A stretch of 64,000 bases of DNA, taken from positions 23,239-87,238 of the forward strand of contig CBDUYN010000021.1 of the NCBI GenBank assembly GCA_965371445.1. Direction: 5' to 3'. The DNA is from DASWIG01 sp965371445 (lineage in GTDB: Bacteria; Acidobacteriota; Thermoanaerobaculia; Multivoradales; J023). A model generated the notes under the pieces. It was given only the letters and a program-made list of their open reading frames with translations. It did no database searches and was not told the origin of the DNA. The position numbers and the translations under genes were made by a program. The first letter of the stretch is position 1. Each line of letters starts with the position of its first letter. Shown piece by piece: positions 26,621-40,100 of the stretch.

Positions 26621-27058
26621 ATGAAGGAGAGATCAAAAATCGATGAATTGCAGACTCTGGCGTCGCGACTTGTAGAAGACGGCAGGGAATTTCACAGTCT
26701 TCTACAGGAAACGGACGATATTCCTGGGTTACGAAAGTTGGCTGAGGATTTCACCCCACATCCGGAAATTTCGATAGCCGTTTACAGGAAGCTCGAGGAA
26801 CTGCTGCCGGATATGGCAGATATTGCGGCGGAACTTGGGTTTGTTTTCTGGCTTTGCGGCGAACAAGAGCAGGCCCAGGGCCAAGCCGTGAAAGCTCATG
26901 GCCTCGATCCCCAAAATGTTCAGGGGTTGCTCCTTCAGGCGGCTCTGGCCCGGGAGGATGGAGAGAAACGTCGGCTCTACGAGAAGGTTCTCGAGATCGA
27001 ACCGCAAAACGCTGTCGCCCAGGACAATTTGCAGGAGCTAGGGGGCTGTAACACTTGA
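26621..27058 (+). CDS. Candidate immunity protein for RHS2 (TPR-like)
   Basis: The start ATG at 26621 follows GAGGAGCAAGGT and lies 10 bases after the RHS2 stop. The 145-residue product is acidic, without a signal peptide. Its second half has TPR-like helical pairs: ADIAAELGFVFWLCGEQEQA, VKAHGLDPQNVQGLLLQAAL, YEKVLEIEPQNAVAQDNL. Position and cytoplasmic, acidic nature fit a cognate immunity protein. The DNA is clearly less GC-rich than the RHS core. No specific immunity family is recognised. A general TPR scaffold is the alternative. Confidence 0.6.
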   Translation: MKERSKIDELQTLASRLVEDGREFHSLLQETDDIPGLRKLAEDFTPHPEISIAVYRKLEELLPDMADIAAELGFVFWLCGEQEQAQGQAVKAHGLDPQNVQGLLLQAALAREDGEKRRLYEKVLEIEPQNAVAQDNLQELGGCNT

Positions 27059-27161
27059 ATCACTCCGCCGCGGGAGATACTGGGCCAAGCCTCAGCACTA
27101 ACCAGAATTGAGCTTGCTGGCAATGCCGGGTGACGTTCGTTTATAACGCGACGGTTCCTTG

Positions 27162-27944
27162 ATGGAGAAGACCGCGATGATGTACCTGAACATCGATCCC
27201 CTCCCCCAAAACACTCGCTGGTTTGGCCAGGTGTCCTCCGCTCTAGCAATGTTGGTATTACCCATGGTGACCTATCAGGATCAATGGCTTTTATCTTCTC
27301 CTCAATCGATTAGCCCAGCCCGTCTTTGCGGAGCGTTCTTCCAAGCAGTCAGCGCACGCTACGAAGGTGTCGCATCTCCCACACTCAACAGGTGCCGATC
27401 GCTTCTCGTTGAGGCTGGCCGGGAGGCGATCAATACCTTTCCTGAAGCGGCCGCAAAGGGTGTCGGTGCTCTCCTGTACTCAGTCATTTTCCGTTTGCGC
27501 GAGAAGGATCGCTGGGTAGTTTTCAATCTGGGTTCCAACGTCGTGCTCAGAGTGACGAAAGGGGAGATATTGCTTGTCTTGAAACCTCATTCGCCGGTTT
27601 ACGAGCCGAATCAGGAATCCCTGCTGGAGCAGGAGATGATGGATTTCGGCACCGTGTCGACGGCGGCGCTCGAGCCCGAGTTCAAGTACGAAGGAGAGAT
27701 CCGCGGGGCTGAGCTGGAGCTCGGTGGCAGCGACTGGCTGATCGTTGCGCCGGGAACGTCGGCGGCTCTCCATCTAAGAGTGGAAAGACAGCCGGAGAAT
27801 CTCCGAGAGCTTGAGAGCCGAATTATCAACAAGCTGACAGGACCCTATCTTTCCTATCCTCCTTCCTGGATCGCCGTGCACTCGTTGGAAGATGACCTGA
27901 AAGAAGTAGATCAGGTCGCAGAAGAGACTGGGGCTGGCAGCTGA
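27162..27944 (+). CDS. PP2C-like protein lacking the metal-binding residues
   Basis: The 260-residue product resembles the PP2C/SpoIIE phosphatase fold. GALLYSVIFRL is followed by RWVVFNLGSNVVLRVTKG, where active enzymes have a GDSR-like turn; LKPHSPVYE then sits where LTxDHS is usual, and LELGGSDWLIVAPGTS where GDxLLLCSDG is usual. The acidic metal ligands expected at GD and SDG are replaced (GS, APG), so catalysis is doubtful and a binding or regulatory role is more likely. Start choices are ATG 27162 or ATG 27177; the latter follows GGAGAAG. It lies between the RHS2 immunity gene and the giant gene and shares their lower GC, so an extra immunity or regulatory role in the island is possible. 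The fold assignment is from pattern only. Confidence 0.5.
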   Translation: MEKTAMMYLNIDPLPQNTRWFGQVSSALAMLVLPMVTYQDQWLLSSPQSISPARLCGAFFQAVSARYEGVASPTLNRCRSLLVEAGREAINTFPEAAAKGVGALLYSVIFRLREKDRWVVFNLGSNVVLRVTKGEILLVLKPHSPVYEPNQESLLEQEMMDFGTVSTAALEPEFKYEGEIRGAELELGGSDWLIVAPGTSAALHLRVERQPENLRELESRIINKLTGPYLSYPPSWIAVHSLEDDLKEVDQVAEETGAGS

Positions 27945-28101
27945 GATGGCGAACCATGTCAGGCCTGGCCCCTTGCTGACATTCGTGTCGATTGGTCGGC
28001 AGTGCCTGGGCACCGCGACCTACCGCCCCTCCGTCGGGAAAGCAGCTTTTCATCAATCCGCTGGCGCTCAGTCGTTGCGGTGAACCGGAGTTAGGAGCTG
28101 A

Positions 28102-31100
28102 ATGATGTGTAATTTCAAGAAGCGCGCCTCACTGAGGTTGACAGGTCCTCTGTTCTTGATCATCCTGGCAGTTGGCGCCGGAGCCGAAGATCCCCCACTC
28201 CTGACCTCCAGCTTCTTCGGAACGGTCACCGTCGATGGCAACCCGGTGGACACCGGCATCCTGGTCTCCGCGGTGATCGATGGCGTTGAGCTCGCAGCCG
28301 AGAGCGTCTTCACCTCTCCTGAGGGCACCGCCTTCCGCATCGACGTGCCCGGCGACGTCGCCAGCACCCTGGAGATCGAAGGCGGCGTGGACGGACAGAC
28401 CGTCGTCTTTCGGGTAGCGGGCTCGGAGGTGCCGCAGAGCGGTATCTTTCAGGGCAGCATCATCCAGCGTCTCGACTTGACCGCCGTCCCTGGCAGTGAT
28501 CTTGCGGTGACGATCGACGACGGACTCGACTCTGTGGCCCGCGGCGATACCCTCACTTATAGCCTGGTGGTCGAGAGCCTCGGTCCTAGCGATGTCACTG
28601 GCGTCGTGCTGAGCGCCACTCTGCCGGCGCAGACGAGCTTTCTTTCCGCTAGCGACGGCGGCGCTCCCGACGGTGCTTCCGTCACCTGGCCCGAGACGAC
28701 GCTCGGGGTGAGCGAAACTCTCTCTCGGGCGTTTACCGTCAAGGTGCGTCCGGCCGCGCCGCTTGCCTTCATTGAGCTTGCCGCAACAGCAAGCGTCATC
28801 GACGACGGTACCCACGGCCTCGATCCCGTGCTCAGCAACAATACGGCTACGAATACTACGACGCTCGAAGCTCCTGACTACGACCTCCCCGACCTCGCGA
28901 TCGGCTTTGACAACCTCTCCGTCGTCCCCGAAGAGGTTCTCGCCGGCGACGACGTCGAGGTGACGGTCACCGTCCGCAACGCCGGGCTCGGCACCGCGTT
29001 TGACGTCCCCGTCGAGGTCTTCCTGGGCGATCCCGAGAAGAACGTCTCGCTCTTCTCCACCCTTCTCGACGAGGTCCCCGCCTCCGGCAACCGCCAGCTC
29101 CGCTTCACCTGGACGAGCACCGAGGGATGGCACGACCTCGTCGCCGTCGCCGACTTCCGAAACGACATCCTGGAGCTCAGCGAGGAGAACAACCGCGCGT
29201 CGCGCGAGCTCGCCGCGCCTCCGGCGAGCGGTCCCGACCTCGTCGTCACGATCCTCGACGCGAGCGGTCTCGAGCAGTCGCCGACCTCGCTCGTCCTCGA
29301 AGGGAGCCTCGTCGTCGAGATCCGCAACGACGGCGACACCGACGTCGACGTGCCGGTCGCGCTGCGCATCTTCGAGGACAAGGACGGCGACGGCGAAGCT
29401 GGCGACGGCGATCCCGTCATCGACTCGACGCTCTTCGCCGGCCCCTTGCCGGTGGCGAGCGCCATCGTACGGACGCTTTTCGGCGAGCCGCACACGGCCG
29501 CTTTTTACCACCCCCTCCTCTGGCTCGAGGTCGATCCCGACGACACGATCGCCGAGAAGCGCGAGGACAACAACCGGGTTCCCGTCTTCGGCAATTGCCT
29601 GACAGACGCGCCGGCGCCGTCGTTCGAGCCGGTGGAGGAGTGGTACCTGCCCGGCATCGAGATCGAGACCGCGCCCATCGTCGTCCAGCTGACGGACGAC
29701 AACGGCGACGGCACGATCGACAGCCGCGACACGCCCGACGTCGTCTTCCCGGGCGAGGACAAGGACGGCGTCGCCGTCTTCGCCGTCAGCGGCCTCGACG
29801 GCAACCGCGTCTGGACGTTCCGCTCCTCGGTGCCCTACACGCTTCCGTCGACGGTGCTCAACAACCTCGCCGCCGCCGACCTCGACGGCGACGGCGTCGC
29901 CGAGGTCCTGGTGAGCCTCCACGACGGACGGCTCCTCGCCCTCAGCCACGAGGGCCAGCCGCTGTGGACGACGGCGAGCGGCGTCGAAGGCCTCGGCAAC
30001 CGCCGCCCGGGCTCGATCTCGGTCGGTGACCTGACGGGCGACGGCGTGCCCGAGATCGTCGTCGGGCGTACCGTTCTCTCGAACACCGGCGAGCTGATCG
30101 CCAAGGGCACTACAAACAAGGGCCAGAACCAGAACTTCTACGGGCCGCTCGGCACCGTGCTGGTGCCGGGCGCTTTCGGCTACCCGCATTCGATCGTCGC
30201 CGACGTCGACCTCGACGGCATCGCCGAGGTCGTGGCCGGCGACACCGTCTACCGTCTCCTCAATGGCGTCCTCGAGGTGGTCTGGGACCACGAAGCCCCC
30301 GACCGGCTCATGGACGACGGCTTCTCGGCCGTCGCCAACTTCGACGCCGACCCCTATCCGGAGATCGTCTACGTGTCGTCGAACCAGGTGATGATCCTGG
30401 GCCACGACGGCACGGTCGAGGCCGGTCCGGTTTCGTTGATCCCGATCGTGCCGCTCGAACGCGCCACCTTCTGGGGCGGCGCGCCCACGGTGGCCGATCT
30501 CGACGGCGACGGCCTCGCCGAGATCCTGGTGGCGGGCGACACGCGCCTCGTGGCCTTCCGCGCCAACCTCTCGGTGCTCTGGGAGAGGTGGACCGACGAC
30601 CAGGCCGCCATCACCTCGGCGAGCGCTTTCGACCTCGACGGCGACGGCGCCCGCGAGGTGCTCTACCTCGACAACTGGACCTTCCGGATCCTCGACGGCA
30701 GGAGCGGCGAGGTGCTCTACAGCCGGCCCAACACGTCGAAGACGGCGTCTGAATACCCGGTGGTGGCCGACGTCGACGGCGACGGACGGGCCGAGATCCT
30801 GGTGGTGTCGAACACGGGCTTCAACGGCGAGACCGGCAGCCGGGGCCTGCACGTGCTCGGCCATCCCGGCTGGCAGGGGACGCGTCCGGTGTGGAACCAG
30901 TACGGCTGCCACGTGACGAACGTCCTCGCCGACGGCACGGTGCCGGCGTCGGAGGTGCCCAGTTGGTCGCGGGACTCCGCGGCGGGCAACACCTTCCGCG
31001 TCAACCAGCAGCTCCCTCCGCCCGACGCCTACCTCCCGAACCTCACCGTCGCGGCGCCACGCCTCGGCGCCGCTTCGACTGCGGGGATCCCGATCACCCT

Positions 31101-34100
31101 GCGCCTCGGCAACGGCGGCCCGGCCGGCGCCGGGCGGGTGTCGGTGGCCTTCTACGTCGGCTCGCCCGGTGCGGGCGAGCCGGTCCTCGAGGTGGTGACC
31201 GACCGGGGGCTTCCCGCCGGACGCTGGCACGACTTCACGACGACCTGGCAGCTGCCGACCGACGGCGCGACCCTCGTCACCGCGGTGATCGACTCCCTGG
31301 GCGAGGTGAGCGAATGCGACGAGGCCGACAACACGGTCGAATTCCTGATCTCCGAGGTGCTCTTGCCCGACCTCGTGGCGGTCGACCTCGCCGCGCCGAC
31401 GACGGCGCAGTCCGGCCAGCTTGTGCCGCTGACGTTGAGCGTGCGCAACGACGGCTACGCGGTCGCGCCGGCGGCGACGGTCGAGGTCACCACGGATCCG
31501 GCGGCGCCCTTCCCGACCCAGCTCGTCCTGCCCGAGGTGTCTCCCGGCGTGACGGTCGACGTGACGGTGCCGTGGGAGAGCCGGGGCCTTGCGGCCGGCT
31601 CCTACGCGCTCACCGTCCGCATCGACCCGACGGGCCTCGTCCAGGAGACGAGCTCCTCGAACAACACGGCCACGGCCGCGCTCGTGCTTTTGGCCCCCGG
31701 CGCTCCGGATCTCGCGGCCGAAAGCCTCGCGGTCGGCGGCTCGACGGTGCCGGAGGGTACTGACGTCGCCTTGACGGCCCACGTGGTCAACCGCGGCGCG
31801 GCGCTCGCCGGCGGCTTCGTGGCCGCTTTCCGGGTCCACGGCGCCGAGGTCGGGCGAATCGACCACCTGGCCGGCCTGGCGGCGGGCGAGGCGGTCGACG
31901 TGATCTACCTGCTCGAGACCCTCGGACGTCCGGGCTTCCTGGCGCTCGACGTCGTCCTCGATCCCGACGGTGCGGTCGCCGAGCTTGACGAGTCGAACAA
32001 CGTGGCGGCGAACGAGCTTTCCGTGACCGGCTCGCCGCTCCGGCTCGCGGCGTTGACTGACCGCGTGGCCTATGCGCCCGCGTCCGACGTCGCGGTGGAG
32101 CTCGTGGCCGGTAATTCGACGGCGGTGCCGGCCGGGCTACGGCTTCTGGCCCAGGTCCTCGACCCCTACGGCGCACCGCTCGTGGTCCTCACCGACCAGG
32201 CGGTGACGCTCGTGCCGGGCGAGACGGCCTTCGGCTTTACGTGGAATACGGGCCTTCTGGCGGCGGGTCCCTACGCGGTCCTCGCCGAGCTCTACGAGGG
32301 CGAGGTGGCGCGGGCGCGTGGCGTCGCCGGCTTCAGCATCCAGGCCGACGTGCGCGTCGAGGCGACGCTCTTCGCCGACCGCGCCGCCTACGGCCCGGAG
32401 GAGACCGTGAGCCTGGCGGGCGCGGTGTCGAACGTCGGGCTCAACACGCCTCTGAGCGGTCTGGTAACCGAGGAGACGATCGTCGACGCGCAGTTCGTCC
32501 CGGTCTTCTCGCAGCCGGGGACCTTGCCGCCGCTCGCCCCGGGCGAGACGGCGCCGCTCGCCGCGACCTGGCCGGTTGCCAACGCCGCCCCCGGCTCCTA
32601 CACGGCGAACGTCGCGGTGCGCGACGCCAACGGCAAGCTGGTCGCGTTCTCCTCGGCGGCGTTCACCGTCGAGTCGAGCGCCGAGACCGGAGCCGGCCTC
32701 GACGGCGAGCTCACGGTGACGCCTTCGCTGCTCGGGGCCGGCGCGCCGCTCGTGGCGTCGTGGAGCGTCGAGCACACGGGCAACGCCGGTTTCGCCGGCC
32801 TCGTCGTCCGCGTCGACCTGGTCGACCTGGCGAGTGAGGCGGTGATCGACTTCGCCGACACGACCTTCGACCTGCCGCGTGGCACGGCCCGCGAGGGTGG
32901 CTCGGTCTTCGACTCGCTGGAGCTGCCGCCGGCCGGCTACCTGGCGGTCCTGAAGGCCCTGGTCCCGGCGGGCGAGGTGACGCTTTCGAGCCGGCCGTTC
33001 ACCGTCGGGCGCGGCGTCTCGGTCGGCGACGCGATGGTGGTCGAGGGCGACTCGGGGAGCCGCCTGGCCCGCTTCCCGGTGACGCTGTCCCCTTGGGGGG
33101 ACCAAGGGGGGGAGACGCAGTCCTCGGCCGCGGAGGAGGCCGTGACGGTGCCCTACGCGACGCGGGACTCGAGCGCGTTGGCCGGCCTCGACTTCACGCA
33201 GACCGAGGGCGAGCTCGTCTTCGCGGCGGGCGAGACGGCGAAGGAAGTGGTCGTGCCGATCCTCGGCGACACCGAGCTCGAGGTCGACGAGGTCTTCCTC
33301 GTCGTCCTGGGCACGCCCGAGGGCGCCCTGCCGGGCGATCCTTACGGCGTCGGCACGATCGTCGACGAGGAGGGCTGCGCGAGCCCCAACCTGCTGTCCA
33401 ACCCCGGCGCCGAGGACGACGGTCCCGGCCTCGAGCCCCCCGGCTGGACGGCGGCCGGCCAGGTCTACCGTGGCTTCGGCGACCCCGAGCCGCTCACCGG
33501 CACGGCCTACTTCGTCCTCGCCGCGAGCTCCGTCCTCACCCAGGACGTGGCGATTACGGCCTTCGCCGACTCGGTCGACGCCGGGGCCCAGTCCTTCGCC
33601 TTCGACGCTTTCGTGCGCGCCGCCGGCGCGCCGGCGCCGGGCGAGGAGATCGGGCGCCTTGCCGTCGAGATGCTCGACGGCGCGGGCCTCGTCCTCGACG
33701 CCTTCCAGGCGGTGGGGACGGCCGACGTCGCCGGTTGGCAGATGCTCGGCGAGGTGCGTGGCGTCCCGGCGGGGACGCGGACGCTGCGCGTCACGATCGG
33801 CAACGACAGCCTGTCGGGCGCGGCGGTGGCCTTCGACCTGCTGGCCGTCCGCTCGCTCGCCCAACGGACGCTGCGCGCCGGCGACGTGGTCGTCGACGAA
33901 GGCAACGGCGCCGGTGCGGCCCACCTGAGCTTCACCCTGGCCTGCCCCGGCTCGGGCGACGTCACCGTGGGCTACGCGACCGTTCCGGGCACGGCGGAGG
34001 ACGGCACCGACTTCCTCGGCCGAAGCGGCACGCTCACCTTCCCGGCCGGCGCGCTCGAGGCGACGCTTTCGATCGACGTCGTGGGCGACGTAACCGACGA

Positions 34101-37100
34101 GGACGACGAGAGCTTCGGCGTCGTCCTGAGCGCGCCCGCAAATGCCGTCGTCCTCGACGCCTTGGGCACGATCACGATCCGCGACGACGACGGCGAGGTC
34201 GAGATCTCGGCCGGTGACGTCACGGTCCTCGAGGGCGACTCGGGTACCGGGGCGCCGGACCGGGCCGAGGCGGTTTTTGAGGTGACGCTCTCGGCGCCCT
34301 CGGGCCGTAGCGTCGAGGTCGGCTACACGAGCGTCGGGGCGAGCGCGGCGAGCGGCGTCGACTACCAGGCAGTGAGCGGGACCTTGACCTTCGCGCCGGG
34401 CGAGACCCTGCGCACGGTGACGGTCGCGGTCGTGGGCGACCAGCTCGGCGAGGACGACGAGAGCTTCTTGTTGCGACTCTCGAACCCGGTGCGCGCCACC
34501 CTGGCCGACGCCGAGGGCGCGGCGACGATCCGCGACGACGACCTGGTGGAGATCTCGATCGGCGACGTCACCGAGCTCGAGGGCGACGCCGGCGGCACGC
34601 GGTGGCTCTTCCCGGTCGAGCTGTCGCTGCCGAGCGACCGCGACGTCGAGGTCGGCTACGGCACGCTCGACGTCACGGCGACGGCCGGCGTCGACTACGA
34701 GGCGGTCTCGGGCACGCTCGTCGTGCCGGCCGGATCGACCTCGGCGAAAGTCGCGGTCACGGTCTACGGCGACGCCGAGGAGGAGGAGCACGAAAGGTTC
34801 CTGGTGCTGCTGTCGGGCGCGGTCAACGCCACCCTGGCACGGCCCGAGGGCACCGGGACGATCTTCGACGACGACGGGGTGCTGATCTCGGCCACCGACG
34901 CCGCGGTGCGCGAGAACGCGGGCGAGGCGGAGGTGACCGTCGTCTTGAGCCGTCCGAGCTCCGAGGAGGTGCGGGTCGACTACGCGACCGCCGACGTCAC
35001 GGCAGTGGCGGGCGAGGACTACCTGGCCGCAGCCGGCACCCTCGTCTTCCCGCCGGGGACGACCGCGCGGGTGATCCACGTACCGGTGATCGCCGACACG
35101 CTCGGCGAGCGCGACGAGCGATTCACCGTGACGCTTTCCGGCGCCGTGGGCGGCGAGATCCTCGACGCGGCCGCCGACGTCCTGATCGCCGACGACGACC
35201 GGTGGTACATCACTATCCTTTCCAACAGCAACTCGTCCTACGCACCGGAGCCGGTGGAGCAATGTCTGGTCCTGACCGACGGCGAGCGTGACTGGAGGAG
35301 GATCTGGGCCTGGAACAAGCAGCAGGTCGATCTCAGCCGGAGCTTCGACAAGCGTTTCCGCTTCTATCTCGGCGATCCGTCGACGGCACGCGGCGGCCTC
35401 GTCTTCATGCTGCAAAACAAGGGAGCCTTTGCGAAGGGGAACAGTACCCTCGGACAGCCCGTCAAACCCGGGGTGGGGGTCGAAATGTGGACCCGGGGCG
35501 CCCTCTTCGCTCCGCACCCGGCCGAGGACCACATCGCCGTGCTCGACAACGGCATCTGGCATGCCGGAGGGGTGGATTTCATGCCGGGGAGCCCGACGTC
35601 GACCTCCTTCTTGCCCGGCGGCGCCACGGCAAAAGACGGTCAGGAGCACGAGCTACGGGTGATCTGGAACCACCTGAGCCGCACGCTCGACGTCCATTTC
35701 GACGACCACGAGCAGCTCTTCTACGAACGCGACCTGGTCAACGGAATCTTCAGCGGTGTCGAGGAGGTCTTCTACGGTTTCTCCGCCGAGGACGTCGGTT
35801 CCAGCTTGCAATACATCTGCGAGGTCGATTTCTGCGACGGCGCCGAAGGTCCCAAGATCTCGATCGGCGACGTGCGGGCCTTCGAAGGCGACAGCGGTAT
35901 GACCGAGGCGTCTTTTCCGGTGACTTTGTCGTGTCCGAGCGATCAAGAGGTTTCGCTCGTTTGGGAAGCCAAGGACGGCACCGCGGTGGCGGGGAGCGAC
36001 TACCTGCCTGCCTCGGGGGTGATCACCTTCGCGCCGGGAGAGACCAGCCATCATGCCGTGGTCGAGATCGTGAACGACACGATCGGCGAGACGCACGAAG
36101 CGTTCACGGTCGAGCTTTCCTCGCCGCAGGGCGCTGCGCTGCGCGACGCGGTCGGCGACGGCCTGATCGTCTCCGACGACGCCTTGTTCGTCGCCGAGGG
36201 CGGCTCGATCGTCGAGGGCGACCCCCCCATGCCGCAGTTCTCGCACCTCGGCCCCAACCTCTTCCGGGTCTCCCTGCCGGGTCCGGTGACCCGTACCGCG
36301 AGCGTCAAGTACCGCCTGGTGAGCGGCAGCGCCATCGTCGGCCAGGACGTCAAGAGCCGCACCGGAACCTTGACGTTCAAGCCGGGCGACGTCGTCCAGC
36401 CCCTGCCGGTGCTCCATCTCGCCGACACGTTCCAGGAGGGCGACGAGAGCTTCTTCATCGAGCTCTACGACACGTCGAACGGCTCCGTCCAGTCGGAGCG
36501 CTTCGAGGTCGTGATCGAGGACGACGACTACGACTGCCCGGCGAGCGCCAACCTGGTCACAAACGGTGGCGGTAACGTTGGGGGCAACGACGAGATCTTC
36601 GGCTGGACACCGATAGGTCTCTGGTCCTATTGGAGCACAGGTATCGACGGGACTCGTTCCCTCGGCGCGCTGGGCGGTGCCTATCGCGAGCTCTACCAGG
36701 ACGTTGACGTCTCGGGCTTTGCCGAGCGCATCGACCTGGGCCTGCAACAGTTCCGCTTCGAGGGTTATCTACGGCGCCACGGTACCTCCGGTCAGCCGGA
36801 GATTCTCGTCGAGCTCCGCGACGCCACCGGCCAGACGGTCCTCGAGAGCGCGTCGTATTTCCTCGACGTCCAACCCGACTCCTCCTGGCGGTCCTCACCG
36901 CGTTTCGCCAAGGTCTTCGACGCTCCTGCGGGGACGCGAACGGTTCGCATCCGGTTGATTTCCCACGCCAACGGGACCTTCTACTCCAATTCAACGTTCG
37001 ACGTGATCTCGCTCCAATCCCTCGAGGTTCCGGTGCTCACGGTCCGGGACGTCGTGGTGGAGGAGGGCGACACCGGGACGGTGGGTGCCACGTTCAGCGT

Positions 37101-40100
37101 CGACCTGGTCTGTCCTCATTACCTGCCGGTCAGCGTCGACTACTTCACGGCCGACGGCACCGCGACCGCGCCGGCGGACTACGCGGCGACGAGCGGCAGC
37201 CTCGTCTTCCTACCGGGAGAGACCCACAAGAGCGTCACGGTCGCCGTCGTCGGCGACACCTTGGAGGAGGAGGCGGAGACCTTCGAATTGCGGCTCGGGG
37301 CCTCGACCGAGGCGGCCGTGGCCGACGCCGCTGGCGTCGCCACGATCACCGGAAGCGAGCTTCGGGTCAAGGTCCTTCCCGCCACCTCGGTGGCCGAAGG
37401 CGACACCGGGACGACGTCGATCCTCTTCCGAATCGAGCTGAGCCGGCCGACCAACGTCGAGGTCCGCGTGGGCTACGCGACGGAAGGCGGCACGGCGAGC
37501 GCCGGCGAGGACTTCCTGGAGAGTACGGGAACGCTCCGATTCCTCCCCGGCGAGAGGTTGAAGCAGGTTGCCGTCCCGGTGGTGGGCGACACGCTCCAGG
37601 AGAGTGACGAGTGCTTCGACTTCTTCCTGACCTCGACGACCAGCGGGACGCTCTTTCGGGAAAGGCAGAGCGCCTGCATCCTCAACGACGACATCTCGGT
37701 CTCGATCGCCGACACGAGCGCGGTCGAGGGTGGCCCGGAAAGCCCCGGCAAGCTGGTCTTCACCGTCACCCTGTCGCTCCCGAGCTCGAAGACGGTCACC
37801 GTCGACTATGCGACGTCCGACGGCACGGCGATCGCCGGCCAGGACTACGAGGCGACTTCCGGCACGCTCAGCTTCGCGTCCGGCAAGACCGGGGCGACGA
37901 TCGAGGTGCCGATCCTGGGCGACCTCGTCCCGGAGGCGACCGAATCGCTCTTCGTCGAGATCACAAATCCCACCCACGTCCATCTCGGCCGCAGCGAGGC
38001 CATCGGCTTCGCCGTCGACGACGACGACTGCCCGAGCACGAACCTCCTGCTCAACGGCGGCGGCGAGGAGGCCCTCGCCGGCGGCGAGGTCCCCGGCTGG
38101 ACCGAGGTCCTCGGCACCGCCTGGACCGCCAAGCCTCCCAAGTTCCTGACCCAGCCGGTGGACGGCGAGAACGTCCTCAAGGCCACCGGGACGGGCGATC
38201 AGGAGCTGGCCCAGGACGTCGATGTCTCGCGCCTCGCCTGGCGCCTCGACGCCGGCGTGCAGCGCTTCCTCTTCGCAGGATTCGTCCGGGCCGAGAACGT
38301 CACCTCCGACCTCGCCCGCGTCGTCGTCGAGTACCTCGGCGCCGGCGGCGAGCTCCTGGCGGCTTTCGACTCGGGCGACCTTGCCGGGAGCCATACCGCC
38401 TGGCAGCCGGTGAGCGACCTGCTCGTCGCGCCACGCGAGACGCGGACCGTCCGTGTGCGGCTCGTGACCCGCGACGACGACTTCGCCTTCGACGCCCTGG
38501 CGCTGCGCGCCCTGGGCGTGCCCACCGTTTTCGTACCCGACGTCAAGGTACCGGAAGGGGACGCCGGTACCAAGGAATTCGACGTCGAGGTGATCCTTGC
38601 CTGCCCGGCCGACGAAGAGGTCGTGGTGGGATTTGTGACCGCCGACGGCACGGCGCTCGCCGGCTCCGACTACGTGTCGGCCACGGGCCAGGTCGTCTTC
38701 GCTCCGGGGGAGACGGTGAAGCGATTCCCGGTGACGGTCATGAACGACCTCGGCTACGAGCCCAAGGAAAGCTTCTACGTCGACCTCACGAGCTCCGCCC
38801 ACGCGCCGCTGGCCCACACCCGGGCCGAGGTCGAGGTCGTCGACGACGACACCCAGCGGCTCCTCTACGTCGACGACGTCGTGGTCGCCGAGCCTGACGC
38901 CGGGGAGATTACGGAAGGCTACGCGGTCCTGCGGCTCTCGCCGCCCAACGGGCAGTGGGCGAGCGTCGACTTCGTCAGCCAGAACGCCACGGCATCGAGC
39001 GGTGACGATTTCGTCGTCAACGCGGCGACGGTGACCTTCGCACCGGAGGAGAGCGTCAAGGTCGTGACCTTTACGATCGTCGGCGACAACCTCGTGGAAG
39101 GCGACGAGTCGTTCTGGCTACGCATCCCGTTCTCGGTCTCGCAGAACGTCGTCTCGACTTCCCCCTTCGTCGCCGTGACGATCCTCGACAACGACGACGA
39201 CGGGACGTGCCTGGGGCCGAACCTGCTCACCAACGGCGACGCCGAAGTCTGGAACGCCGACGACACGCCCGCCGGCTGGGTACCGGTCGAGGGCTCTTGG
39301 CGGCGGAGCGCCGGAAGCGGTGTGATCGACCAGAACGTCGCGTCGTTCGCGTCGCTTGAGGTTCCGGTGGCCGAGCTGGCCCAGGACGTCGACGTGAGCC
39401 TCTTTGCCGACGCGGTGGCGGCCGGCCTTTCGCTTCGCCTCCGGTACGAGACCCGCGTCGCGTACTCGCCGTGGGAGGAGGACGACCATCCTCGCGTCGT
39501 CCTCGAATTTCGCGACGCGAGCAACACGGTCGTCCTCGCCAGCCACGACAGTGAGGCCGTCACGTTGCCGAACGGCCTCTGGAACATCTTTACCGAGGAG
39601 CTGATCGTGCCGCCGGGCACCGGGTGGCTGCGCCTGCGCCTGCGGGCGGAACGCGTGCGGGGCGAGACGACCGACGTCTACTTCGACAACGTCTCGCTTC
39701 GGCCCCTTGCCGTGCCGGCGGCGAGCGTCGAAGACGTCTACGTGACCGAGGGCGATCCGGCCGGCGAGGCGCTCTTCCAGGTGCGGCTCTCCTGCCGCGC
39801 CGCGGTGAACGTCGAGATCCCCTATACGACGCGCGACGGCGAGGCCCTGGCCGGCGCCGACTACCAGCCGGTCACCGGGACGTTCGTCTTCGCGCCTGGC
39901 GAGGTCTTAAAGAGCGTGGCGGTGCCGATTCTCGACGACACGGAGATCGACCCGGAGGAGAGCTTCAGGCTGGAGCTCGATCCCGGCTCGATCCCTTCGG
40001 GAGCCGCGGCGCTGGCGAGGCGCGAGGCCATGGCCTTCCTGAGCGACGACGACAACATCGTCCTCGACCTCGGCCTCTGCATGGACGCCAGCTCCAGCAT

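Noticed and set aside
28129..31866. Very long minus-strand open frame opposite the giant gene (also 32137-35649, 35653-36747 and 37210-38817)
   Set aside because: These are Arg/His/Val/Asp-rich translations of the antisense of GC-rich repeats; no ribosome sites or recognisable motifs, while the plus strand encodes clear domains throughout.
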